Assembly (NCBI RefSeq): GCF_040954645.1
Contig: NC_092807.1
Coordinates: forward strand, 25,691,809-25,755,808
From: Diabrotica undecimpunctata
Taxonomy: Eukaryota; Arthropoda; Insecta; Coleoptera; Chrysomelidae
Direction: 5' to 3'
Length of the DNA stretch: 64,000 nucleotides
Below the pieces are notes generated by a model that ran no database searches, was not told where the DNA came from, and saw nothing but the letters and a program-made list of their open reading frames with translations. Made by a program: the position numbers and the translations under genes. Of this stretch, positions 43,138 to 52,796 are shown piece after piece (the stretch's first letter is position 1; every line of letters starts with the position of its first letter).

Positions 43138-43935
43138 AAATTTGAAATGTGACGAGAAATGACTCCAAGTCGATTTTGAGTGTAGTTTATAGCAGAAGGT
43201 TGGTTCTTTTTAAAAACGTACTAGTGTAATTGAAAAAATTAAAGTTTGAAACGTTTTGGATACTTTCATGTGTAAAAATGTTCCAGCGTTTTTTAAGCAT
43301 ATTTCAAATGCCTCACATTTGTTGATAAAAATTCAAAACTAAAATTTCACGCTATAGATTTTGAAGGTTAGGTAATCGAAACTTCATAGTGGCCGGTCAA
43401 TGAAAGCGATAGATTGTATTGATCTCATGAGAATCATAAAAAATGGCAAACATCGCGCCAAGATTATTTATTTAACATCTTTTTTTAAATCTGGGTTTAT
43501 TGGCTATTAAATCTTGATTTTTGTCGATAGAACACTTGAATCAAAAGATATCCAATTTTTACCGTTGAACTGATACAAATTTTATTGAATATTGATTTCG
43601 CGCGCGTAACACATTCAAAATCGAAGGTCGCTTCAAGCGCTGTTTGTGAGAGAACGGTTCATTCTACACAAAAGTAAATATTTTTGTTTAAAATTATCTC
43701 AGCTGCATTTTTTTATTTAAAACATTTTTTTCTACAGATTATTGGTAAATCGAATTTTTTGACGTTTTTACCCCCCTACAAGAGCGGTTTCAGGGAAAAG
43801 CCCGGAGGTAAAAGCGGTAAACTTTCTTGCATATTTGTTGGGGTCTCAAAATTAATATTCTCGGCAAAATTCAGCTTGTTCGTTTGATTTTTAGAGTTTC
43901 AGTGGCATTTTTGTCTTTGGCGACTGGAGTAAATG
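43138..43935 (+). repeat. Repeat family R, copy 1 (HMGR intron)
   Basis: About 800 bp shared with 49660-50230 plus 50645-50906 and partly with 45300-45582. Shared blocks include GAACGTACTAGTGTAATT-like, AGCATATTTCAAAT, TAGATTGTATTGATCTC, AAAAATGGCAAA-ATCGCGCCA, TTTTATTGAATATTGATTTC and TTTTTACCCCCCT. No coding capacity. It ends about 14 bases before the splice donor of HMGR exon 43949. Confidence 0.75.
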
Positions 43936-43948
43936 ATAAAAAACTTAC

Positions 43949-45190
43949 CTCTATTTGTACTTGCAACGAGGCAGCCTTCAGTCGTTGCCATTGGAACATA
44001 ATATGATTTATTGTCTAAAACAAGGGGTCCCGCTACTCCTACAGGTACGGGCACATAACCCATAACATTTTCGCAGCAAGCACCAAGCACTTTGGTATAG
44101 TCATAACTTTTAAACGGTAAATAATTAAAGGAGTCTTTGTTTTCCAGAAAATTTTGAATTATACGTCTACGGATTTTAACGCCTCTTTCGGGACTTTTAA
44201 TAGCTTTTTCTAGTGTATAAGCAGGGATATGTTTTGTATCTACTAACATTATTATCTCATTATCGGAAAGTTCATCGGCTTTGTCACCACGGAGCAATTG
44301 TAAACAGTCTTGTAAGTTTCTAGGATCTGAATCAATACTATCACATCTTTCCAGAACAGTTTCTTTATGTTGTATATCAGTCTGGACTTCCACGCTAGTA
44401 GAATATGTTCGTTCTTGCCTCTTTATGCTTTTTCTTCGATCGGCCACATCAGTAATAAATTCATTAACTGGTTGTAACTCTTCTCTACTTTCGAAATAAA
44501 TAAATTTAGTCATCAAAGTTACCAACACAACCAATATTACTATGTGATCAGCGCTTAGAGCAAATTGTTTAAGTAGAAAGCCGTACAATGAACTAGATTC
44601 GTTACAAGGAGTTACAGTTTTGTTACCACCAATAGCTAGAGTTTCCGTTTCAGGTACTGACCACCTACTATGAATATGTACTATAGTAAGTCCAAGAGAC
44701 ATAATCATTTTAACACGTTGTGCGGCTGGATTAGACTTATCCTTTTCGTCCACTAGTATTCTGGAAACTTGTTCTTGTTTATAGTAATCACTTACTTTGC
44801 TTAAATCTAACATTAAAGCTAAACAAGCCGGATAAAAGGTTAACAAAATTATATAATTGACAATGACTGACAGGCATGCAAAATACGATAGCATTTCTAG
44901 ACGCTGAACTCCTGATAAAGTTCCCACTCCTATTACTAAGGTTTCTACTATAGTATCTAGCGTTATGGTAGGCCCTAACACAGCAACTCCCATCGCTATG
45001 TTTTTACTTATTTCGTCTTGATTCGAGGCAGTTAGAGCGTACTGTGCCAATTTAACAGCTTTTGAGAGATCTATTAGCAATAAGAAAAAGAACAGAGCAT
45101 CTTTTAGGTCTGCTACTTCGATTTGGAGGATGTTTAATACTGCAGATATAAAAACGAAACTGGAGCAGACTACAAACAGTCCTGCAAAAC
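43949..45190 (-). CDS. HMGR: HMG-CoA reductase, sterol-sensing domain and start of catalytic domain
   Basis: 1242-bp exon from acceptor TTTCAG|GTTTTGCAGG to donor AGAG|GTAAGT. It encodes membrane segments of the sterol-sensing domain (DLKDALFFFLLLIDLSKAVK, YFACLSVIVNYIILLTFYPA), the cytosolic linker (SSRxEL-like EESREELQPVNEF) and the catalytic start: IPAYTLEKAIKSPERGVKIR, VLGACCENVMGYVPVPVGVA, PMATTEGCLVASTNRG with the catalytic Glu. The first exons (TM1 and before) were not found to the right, so the 5' end lies outside the window or is too divided to see. The sterol-sensing domain in vertebrates mediates regulated degradation; in insects control differs. Confidence 0.95.
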
Positions 45191-45299
45191 CTGAAACAAA
45201 TAAAAAAAATTAATATTATACTCGGTGAACATCGAAAGAAGTGAAATAGTATATAAAAGTAGTTTTCTGGATAAATAGCTTCCAAGTATTATAGTCCTG

Positions 45300-45582
45300 T
45301 CGTTAGAGAGTTGACCCCTAAAAATCATACGAACATAATACGCTCGATTTACCCAAAAATGTGTGCACCGTAGAATAAAATGTTTCAAATAAAAAATGTA
45401 GCTGAGATAATTTTAAACAAAAATGTTTTTAAGCATTTTTTTGTGTAGCATAAACCGTTTTCTTAGAAACAACGCTTGAAGCGACCGTCGATTTTGCATG
45501 TCAGTTAAGCACGCGAAATCAATGTTCAATAAAATTTGTATTGGCTCGACGGTAAAATTCGATATCTTTTGATCCAAATTGT
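45300..45582 (-). repeat. Repeat family R, copy 3 (internally deleted, inverted)
   Basis: The reverse complement carries GATCAAAAGATATCGAATTT, the TTTTATTGAA(C)ATTGATTTC block, TCGACGGTCGCTTCAAGCG, AGAAAACGGTTTATGCTACA and the GTTCGTATGATTTTTAG(G) block of copies 1 and 2. The middle is missing. It lies about 110 bases from the HMGR acceptor at 45191. Confidence 0.7.
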
Positions 45583-45879
45583 CGCCAATAGCTCAATTCC
45601 GGCTTTACGATTGGTCAAATTGCAACCATAATTGCAGCCAATGGTATTGCCCGAAATTGAGCATTGGCTGTCGTGGAAGCTCCAATGGCAGAGCGCCATA
45701 GAGCACTTGAACTAATTAATTTTATATAAATATAGGTGCACGACGGCCAAAAATTCGTTCTAGTCTGGACATGGATCCGCAGAACCAGCCTTCTTGGCAT
45801 TAGAGACCTTCTGGTAGAGTTAGTTCCTAAAAACTCTGCTCTTTTTATTGCACCTAAGCGCTATCCTTTTATTTAAGGA
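45583..45879. other. Possible retroelement promoter region
   Basis: Contains a TATA-like TTTATATAAATATAG at 45721-45735 and a downstream ATG at 45771. A small inverted pair AGCCAATG/CATTGGCT lies near 45640-45670. No gene is supported. Together with the repeats that follow it may be the LTR and leader of a retroelement. Confidence 0.35.
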
Positions 45880-46375
45880 TTTTTCTAAGTTCTCTAGCGA
45901 GACGTAGTACAATTTGGATTTAATTATATTTATTTCAGCATTTTCGACTTATTTCAAATATTTTATTTCGAATTAAATCGTATTTTTGACTTAGTACGAT
46001 TTCATATTTTTCTTCTATTTTCAGGGTATTTTCGACTTAGAAGAAGTTTTGGTAAGATATTTATTACCGATTTAGTAACTTAGAATAATTTGCATTATCT
46101 GGTTATTTCTTAAACGAACTTAGAATAGTTTTCTTATTTGATTTATTTTGTATTTTCAGGAAATTTGAACTTAGAATAATTTCGTAATTATTGCTGTTTT
46201 ATTTTTCTCCTTCACATTATTTTTCTGTTCATAAACGAACGAATAATTTTTCATATTTATTTATTTGGTATTTTTCTATGAATTTAGACTTAGAATAATT
46301 TTTGTAAAATTATTTCTCTTCCAGATTCTTTAGGTTCCTGAACGGAACTTAGAGGAATTTTATAATATTTTTATA
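45880..46375 (+). repeat. Imperfect tandem repeats with ACTTAGAATAATTT motif
   Basis: (A/G)ACTTAG recurs at 45988, 46034, 46078, 46117, 46168, 46287 and 46347, usually followed by AATAATTT and preceded by TTTTCAGG or TTTTTC. Similar units (TTATTTCTCTTCAGG, TTTCTCTTTAGGG) continue after the mariner, at 48678-48800, so the mariner split the array. No coding content. Confidence 0.6.
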
Positions 46376-46754
46376 CAGTGATAAGTGTCTTACCACCCGG
46401 CTTTTTAACGTAAGAGATAGAAAACACAGTTACCTTGTGAGATAAAAAGAGATGAAACTCGTAGAGGTGAGAAATAATCGAAAAAACCTATAATTTATAT
46501 TACATTACATTACCACTAACGATAGTCTCACACCTTTAGACGTTAGATTCGAGCTAAATCACCTCGGTCATAATTATTATGAGTAACGTCGAATGTGTAA
46601 CGTATTTCCATTTTTTAATTTCGCATAAAGTAAAAACTGATTGACCACAATAAAGCAAAAATGTGTAGTGATTATTTAATCTGAAGTTTTAAATTATTAA
46701 CCAAGAATAATTTCTACTATGATTTGAGGAGTTTCATACACTCTTGTCACGGAA

Positions 46755-46835
46755 TAATTATAAATCCTTCGTGGATTAGTGGTAAGAATTCGACATTGCG
46801 ATACAGACATCCCAGACGATTAGAGTTCAAAACCC
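46755..46835 (+). repeat. tRNA-like module near mariner left end
   Basis: TGGATTAGTGGTAAGAATTC resembles a Pol III A box and D arm, and AGAGTTCAAAACCC about 40 bases later resembles a B box. T-stem pairing is poor, so this is not a functional tRNA gene. The homologous place in the copy at 14401-15390 also has a B box. Confidence 0.5.
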
Positions 46836-47039
46836 ACATGTGGTTTTCTTTTTTTTTTTTTTAATAATTTGAAATTATGCAAAGATCGTTTTGCTTTGAA
46901 TCACTAAACAAAACTAAACAAAAACTAAAGTTAAAACAAAAAATCTTGTTGACAAAATAGTATCGTCGTACTTTCGAAAATAAAGTAAAAACTTTTAAAG
47001 AATGTTTAAATAAGTAAAAATTCTACAAAAATAAAAAAA

Positions 47040-47868
47040 TATCCGTGGCCACTAATTAATCGATTAGGAAAAGTCGCACTGAGATATTCACTGACGATGC
47101 GAAAATTATGTGCAGGACAACCATCGTGTTGAAATCATATGGAATCGAAAGGTATTGGTAAATTACAAAGGGCTGGGACAATTTCATTTTGCAAAAGTTC
47201 CAAGTATTTCCGCCCAGTCAACATACCGTCTATAAAAAATGGACCAATGACGTGATTCCCTATTATGCCTCCCCAAACATTTACTTTTCGAAGACGCTGC
47301 GTACGAGCGACATAAATCTGACGAGGATTTCCTCGAGATCAATACCTAGCATTGATTGAGTTGTGACGGCCATGCAATGAAAACGTACATTCATCGGTGA
47401 ACAAAACGTTCTCTAAAAAATGTTCATCTTGATGATTTCCATTGCAGTTTGACAAAATTCTAAACGTCTATATTGATCCCCAGGGAATTGTTCGTTGGAT
47501 TTATGAAGTTTATAGGGACGGTATCAATGTCTTTACAAAATTTCACCTACTCTAAATCTTGGAATTCCACATTGTTCTCCGAGACGAGGTGTTGATTGGG
47601 TAGGATTTTGCTCAATACTTGCACAAATCAAAGTGTCCCTTAGTTCCAAATCTGGATTTACCTCCATTCGTCTGCGAACTCCTCTTGGATCGAACACGGA
47701 TCCATAAGTAAAAAAATTACGTATAATAGACTGAATTGTTGATCGTGCTGGAGCCGGCCTATTTGGAAACATATTTACAAATTGTTGTCTAATCATGTTG
47801 TCTGATAATCCATTCACATGCCAGACAACAATTTGCACTTTTTCCTCGACCGTTAAAATCCTTTTCAC
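47040..47868 (-). pseudogene. mariner-type transposase (broken)
   Basis: The ATG at 47868 gives MKRILTVEEKVQIVVWHVNG, a helix-turn-helix N-terminus, RSTIQSIIRNFFTYGSVFDP, NPTQSTPRLGEQCGIPR. After a shift at about 47533 come LHKSNEQFPGDQYRRLEFCQ, LENVLFTDECTFSLHG (first catalytic Asp, FTDE), VNVWGGIIGNHVIGPFFIDG and FQHDGCPAH (second Asp, QHDGxPxH). It ends before the third acid near 47040. Stops at 47345 and elsewhere inactivate it. Confidence 0.85.
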
Positions 47869-48284
47869 GAATTGTTTTTTTCAATAAAAAGTTTCTGTTT
47901 ACCGTACAAAACACTTCTCGATGTGTTATTATTTGATAACTTGAAGGCTTGATGATTTGGTTAGCTATAAAGCAGGTAGCTGTTCGCGCGCATCCATTCC
48001 AATGTCGTCAATTGTTTTGAAAATCATTACCTGTACAGAGGAATTGATATTAACACTGAGAATTTAGTGATGGATTTGACATTAAACAGTCTTCAATGGA
48101 TTATTTTCCATTCACAACTAAACACTGTAAAACTGGAATTGAATTTGAAATATGTTATATTTCTTTTTATAACATTAAAATAAGAATAAATTGTAAATAA
48201 TGAGTTTTTCGAAAACTTGTTACCTAATATGTATCATATTTTCTATTATTTTTGATTGAGTAAATCAAAAATTTTACCCTTGGT

Positions 48285-48360
48285 GTGAATTGAACCCCAG
48301 TCTTCTTATCGATAGACAACGTCTCTAACTATTACACCAATTCTGGATACAATAATTGTT
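48285..48360 (-). repeat. tRNA-like module near mariner right end
   Basis: The minus strand reads TTGGTGTAATAGTTAGAGAC (A-box and D-arm-like) and, about 25 bases later, AGAAGACTGGGGTTCAATTC (variable loop and B box). Length and layout follow a class II-free tRNA such as tRNA-Asp, but the T stem does not pair fully. It faces the module near the left end. Confidence 0.55.
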
Positions 48361-48677
48361 TTCGGACTGATTGTACCTATCTAGTTTAGTCAAATATTTC
48401 AGTTGAGTTATTTTTATTATTAAATAAACTTAAAGATTTATAATTTAAAATCGCTACTAATTAATGTTTTTTACTGTAATATATCTTAATATATTTAATC
48501 ATTTATTCTAACATCAGAAATTATTAAAATAAAATATTTTCGAGGTCATCCGTATAATTATGACTGAAGTCAAATAGACACGTCTAATAACTAGCCTTAT
48601 CTCGTACTATCTCACAACTTAATCTGTCTTCTATCCTTTCCGCTATTTTGCCGGGTGGTAAGACACTCATCACTGTA

Positions 48678-49251
48678 TTATTTATTTCAGCGATTTCAAA
48701 CAATTTCTAACAAATTATTTCTCTTCAGGTGTATAAGTTCCCGAAATAACTTTTCTACTATAATTTTGCTAATATTTTATTTCTCTTTAGGGACTTTGAA
48801 ATATTTTTAGGTATAAAATAACTTTGTATTTACATTTAATTTATATTATATAGAAGATTTTTTACATCTTTCATAGGTCTCATCAACTTTCGATAGCCAA
48901 AAATTTCCAATAACTTGCTTTGTGTCGATATTTCGTTACATGCGATTGTTGATTCGTCCCGAAGTCACCACGACAAACACTTCTATCACATTTTGGACGA
49001 AATCGCCTTAGTAGAAATTCCACCTTTTTTCTAAATTTTTGGGACTTGTAAAATTTTCACTTTTTTCATTTTTACTTTTTTTCGCTTAGTTAATTAGTCT
49101 TAGGTCATAACTAACAACTTTCTCTTACAGATTCTTAGTTCTAAGACAAATTAACACATTTATTGCAGATTCTTAGTTTTGGTTAACATTTACTTGCATT
49201 TATTTTAAAAACGTATTATTTCCCTATAGCTTTTAGACATATACAACCTAT
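48678..49251. repeat. Continuation of tandem repeats, rich in acceptor-like TTNCAG
   Basis: After the mariner the array continues (TTATTTCAGCG, TTATTTCTCTTCAGG, TTTCTCTTTAGGG). Further on come CTCTTACAGATTCTTAG (49124-49140) and ATTGCAGATTCTTAG (49164-49178). Several look like 3' splice sites, but no exon can be supported. It may be a retroelement leader. Confidence 0.45.
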
Positions 49252-49372
49252 ATGTCCACGGACCGTGACCCTTACCTCCTCCGGTGCATTTCAGCTATGG
49301 ATAGTGCGACTGGACCACCTTCCCTCATTCCCGAGGGTTCAGGCCAGCGACAAAATGTCCTATCGACAAAAA
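49252..49372 (+). CDS. Short open frame of unknown function (retroelement Gag start possible)
   Basis: ATG at 49252 gives MSTDRDPYLLRCISAMDSAT and then GPPSLIPEGSGQRQN before running into repeat family R at about 49373. The sequence is less AT-biased than its surroundings and follows a leader-like region, so a truncated Gag start is possible. I do not recognise the family. Confidence 0.3.
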
Positions 49373-49374
49373 TC

Positions 49375-50230
49375 AAGATGCGATTTAAAGGCAAAGAGTG
49401 CAGCTTTCGTATGCAGTTTTTGTATTTTAACGAGAATAAAGTCGGTTTTTACAAAGGTGTTAAATAAATTAACGATTTTTGCCATTTTTTACAATTCTCG
49501 TGAGAACAATAAAACTTCCATTGACCGGTTGTAGTAAAACTTCAATTTTTAGAGATCAATCTTTAAAACCTGTTACATGAAATTTTAATTTTAAGTTTTG
49601 AAATATGAATAAAAAACGCAGAATTTATTGTTTTCGATTACAAACGATCACACGTCACGGGAAATGCATTTAAGAAGACGGTTTTGGATGTAGTTTATTG
49701 TAGAAGTTTTGTTCTTTTGAAAAACGTACTAGTGTAATTAAAAAAAAGTTTTAAATGTTTTAGATTGTTTTTTGTGTGAAAGTTTAAATCCAGCATTTTT
49801 AAGCATATTTCAAATCCTCACATTTGTTGCCAACACTCAAAACTAAAATTTCATGCTCTAGGTTTTAAAAGTTGGGCTGTAGTAATCGAAACTTTCTAGT
49901 GAGCAGTCAATGAAAGGGATAGATTGTATTGATCTCGTGAGAATTATAAAAAATGGCAAAAATCGCGCCACGTTTACTTATTTAACACCTGTATAAAATA
50001 TAAGTTTATTTGCGGCAAAATATGAAAACTGCATAAGAAAGATGAACTCTTTACCTTTAAAACGCATCTTGAATTTTGTCGATAGGTCACTTGAATCAAA
50101 AGATATCGAATTTTTACCAGCTGTACAAATTTTATTGAATATTGATTTCGGGCGCGTAAATGACATGCAAACTCGACGGTCGCTTCAAGCGTTGTTTCTA
50201 AGAGAACGGTTTATTCTACACAAAAAATGC
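49375..50230 (+). repeat. Repeat family R, copy 2, with foldback arm
   Basis: 49660-50230 matches copy 1 (43138-43935). In addition 49440-49520 is an inverted version of 49900-49990 (AACACCTGTATAAA / TTACAAAGGTGTTAAATAAA context, TTTTTGCCATTTTTTACAAT, TCTCGTGAGAAC). The unit is therefore a foldback with arms about 80 bp or longer. The family's right part continues at 50645-50906 after an insertion. Confidence 0.65.
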
Positions 50231-50248
50231 TTATAATATATTGCTTAT

Positions 50249-50251
<3 letters not shown>

Positions 50252-50317
<66 letters not shown>
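50252..50317. repeat. (TA)n microsatellite 1
   Basis: Uninterrupted TA dinucleotides directly before the inverted-arm unit at 50318. Confidence 0.95.
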
Positions 50318-50321
<4 letters not shown>

Positions 50322-50535
50322 ATTTATAGTATCGGCAATCGGTCAGGAAATAAAACTCTATTTGTTTAGTCTCAATATTTCGTCACGATTTTGTGACTTC
50401 TTCAGGAGAAAACTGTAAATTTATTAGAATAATTAATGATTATATGTAAATAAAATGAATATTTTAATACTTACAACTATAAGAATGAAAATTTAAATTT
50501 TATTTCCTGACCGATTGCTGATACTATAAATCAAT
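50318..50535 (-). repeat. Inverted-arm unit with canonical hammerhead core
   Basis: Left arm 50318-50355 and right arm 50498-50535 are 38-bp inverted repeats with one mismatch (GGCAATCGG versus CAGCAATCGG region). On the minus strand CTGAAGA (50405-50399), a hairpin GTCAC...GTGAC and GAAA (50381-50378) make a consensus hammerhead core. The unit lies between two (TA)n arrays inside repeat R copy 2. This architecture resembles the terminal repeats of Penelope-like elements. Confidence 0.7.
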
Positions 50536-50565
50536 ATTTAAAACAGTACGGTCGAAAAAATAATT

Positions 50566-50567
<2 letters not shown>

Positions 50568-50643
<76 letters not shown>
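50568..50643. repeat. (TA)n microsatellite 2
   Basis: Uninterrupted TA dinucleotides on the other side of the inverted-arm unit. Confidence 0.95.
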
Positions 50644-50644
<1 letters not shown>

Positions 50645-50647
<3 letters not shown>

Positions 50648-50906
50648 TTTTGTTTAAAATTAACTCAGCTATATTTTTTACTTGAAACATTTTTTTTCTA
50701 CGGTGTACACATTCTTGGTAAATCCATTTTTTTTGCGTTTTTACCCCCCTGCAAGGGAGGTTTTAGGGGGAAGCCCGAGGGTAAAAGTAGTAAACTTTTT
50801 TACACCTTTTTTTAGGTCCCTAAATTAATATTCTCAGCAAAATTCAGCGTGTTCGTATGATTTTTAGAGGTTCATTGTTGGCATTTTCGTCTCTGACGAC
50901 TCTAGT
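50645..50906 (+). repeat. Repeat family R, copy 2, right part
   Basis: Resumes the family sequence (TTTTTGTTTAAAATTA-CTCAGCT, TTTTTACCCCCCTGCAAG, GTTCGTATGATTTTTAGAGG) where copy 1 has it uninterrupted. The 50231-50644 block is thus an insertion of about 400 bp. Confidence 0.75.
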
Positions 50907-51185
50907 ATTACTAGAAATCATAATTTAACCACGCGTGAGTTCTTAAAAGTGGTCTCAACTTTTTGTTAAACAATATATTAAAAAAATTCAGGAAATTCAT
51001 TATTTTTCCTCGTTTTTTCATTTGAACAAGAGGAATAAATGTTTTGTAATTAAATTTTACATAAGGTTAATGTTGTAAACTTATTATATGTACTTAATTA
51101 TATGTTATTATATAATACAGTGTATTCCAACGAAAATTTGACCGCTCCCCAGAAACTCAGAAACTCTACAATTTTAGAATAAAAT
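50907..51185. other. No gene recognised
   Basis: AT-rich sequence without recognisable motif. Confidence 0.4.
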
Positions 51186-51189
51186 AAAT

Positions 51190-52440
51190 GAAGAAATAAA
51201 TGTCTATGCACCCACAGAAAACAGTGATATCCCAGTGAAAATCCCTGGAGAAGATATATTAATCCTTATAGGAGATTTCAACGCCCAAAAAGGCAAAGAA
51301 AATTGCTTCAGAGGGGTTGCAGGTACAAATTCAACACATGACACAACAAACAATAATGGAGAAAGACTATGTAATTTAGCAGCGGCATTAAACATGGACA
51401 TCAGTAGCACGAGATATAAACACAAAGACATACACAAAATAACATGAGTGAAACCAGGAAGTCTGGAGGGAAATCAAATAGACCATGTACTGATTAAAAA
51501 GACACACAAACAATCGATAAATGACGTTAGATCTCACAGAGGGGCCAAATTCGATTCGGACCATAAGCTAGTTATTACAAAATGTAAAATAAAAACAACG
51601 AAGAATGAAATTCGAAAAGCGCAGAGAAAATGGGACATAGATAAATTGAAAGAGAAAGAAGTAAGAAGATTTGTACAAGAAGTAAATACAGAGATGCAGT
51701 TCAAACATCAATAAATGGAGAAACAGTGGGAAAAAATCAAACAAGGAATTAACAATGCTGCAGAGAAAGTGGTTGACAAAGTGCAAAATAAAAGAAGGAA
51801 TATTTGGTTTGACGATGAGTGCAAAGTAGCAGTGGAAGAAAAGAATAAAACAAGACTGAAATGGTTAAGCACAAGTAAAGGAGAGGAACGAGAAAAATAC
51901 AAATATGAAAGGCAAAAGACAAAGAAATCATTTAAATCGAAAAAAATCAAAAAGTACAAGAAATTATGAACGGAATAAAAACAGAAAATAAAAGACACAA
52001 CTCAAAACCATTGTACCAATACTTAAAGTAACCGAAAACGGACAGCTAATATAGCTATAGAAGCAGAACAATGACAGAAGTACTTCGAAGAAATATATCA
52101 AGAAACGGATAGAGAAGAAGAAAGAGAAACAATAACGAACACAGAACAAGGAGACCACAGAATATGCAAAAACTACCTAGCAATTAATTTACTGAATGTA
52201 ACATATAAAGTAATGACTGGTATAATTAGAGACAGACTAACAATATATATAAAACAAATCATAGGGAATTACCAGTACGGTTTGAGAAAAGAAAGATCCA
52301 CGATAGACTCTATATATACGCTAAAACAAGTGATAGAGAAAACATACGAGTACGACGGAGAAACACATATACTTTTCCTCGACTTTAAACAGGCGTTCGA
52401 TAAACTAAACAGAAGAAATATTATCCAAGACATATAAGCA
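51190..52440 (+). mobile_element. LINE with endonuclease and partial RT
   Basis: Frames read VYAPTENSDIPVKIPGED, ILILIGDFNAQKGKEN (endonuclease GDFNA), NQIDHVLI, SHRGAKFDSDHKLVITKCKI (SDH catalytic motif), a long charged linker (WFDDECKVAVEEKNKTRLKW), then QYGLRKERSTIDSIYTLKQV and HILFLDFKQAFDKLNRRNI (RT motif A). It stops at 52435, just before a (TA)n array. The endonuclease motifs are of APE type. Stops at 51446 and 51712 disable it. A second, inverted piece of the same LINE lies at 56329-56562. Confidence 0.85.
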
Positions 52441-52473
52441 TCCAAGGATAGGCACCAAAAGAAGAAGATAGCT

Positions 52474-52476
<3 letters not shown>

Positions 52477-52535
<59 letters not shown>
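52477..52535. repeat. (TA)n microsatellite 3
   Basis: Pure TA run directly after the LINE fragment. Confidence 0.95.
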
Positions 52536-52538
<3 letters not shown>

Positions 52539-52701
52539 TAAGACGTCACCAAAATCAAGAGCCATTGAAACATACTCTGGTAGAAGTTGTGGACAATGTG
52601 CCTATAAATGTCTTTCGTACAGCGACCGATAAATGGCCTTCGGCGCTGCATTCAGACAAATAGCGACCATTTTAAATAATTTTTTTGTAGTTTGTTGTTC
52701 G

Positions 52702-52703
<2 letters not shown>
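52536..52703. other. 168-bp island between (TA)n arrays
   Basis: Normal-complexity sequence. The plus strand can be read as ETLVEVVDNVPINVFRTATD, which is protein-like, but no family is recognised. Confidence 0.35.

Positions 52704-52793
<90 letters not shown>
52704..52793. repeat. (TA)n microsatellite 4
   Basis: Pure TA run of about 90 bases that ends where the LTR-like block begins. Confidence 0.95.

Positions 52794-52796
<3 letters not shown>

Larger units (their letters stand above)
46376..48675 (-). mobile_element. Mariner-type transposon with complete ends (2.3 kb)
   Basis: Tips CAGTGATAAGTGTCTTACC... (46376) and its near-complement ...GGTAAGACACTCATCACTG (48675) are flanked by TA on both sides, the target duplication of Tc1/mariner. 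Both tips continue as ACCACCCGGC/GCCGGGTGGT. Transposase is on the minus strand but broken. tRNA-like modules lie near both ends. The element at 14401-15390 is a second, partial member. It interrupts an older tandem-repeat array. Confidence 0.88.

Noticed and set aside
43684..43887. 67-codon frame before the HMGR donor
   Set aside because: Lies in repeat family R, and the frame is not kept in the other copies.
46755..46835. Functional tRNA gene
   Set aside because: A-box and B-box are present but the T stem does not pair, so it is called a tRNA-like module only.
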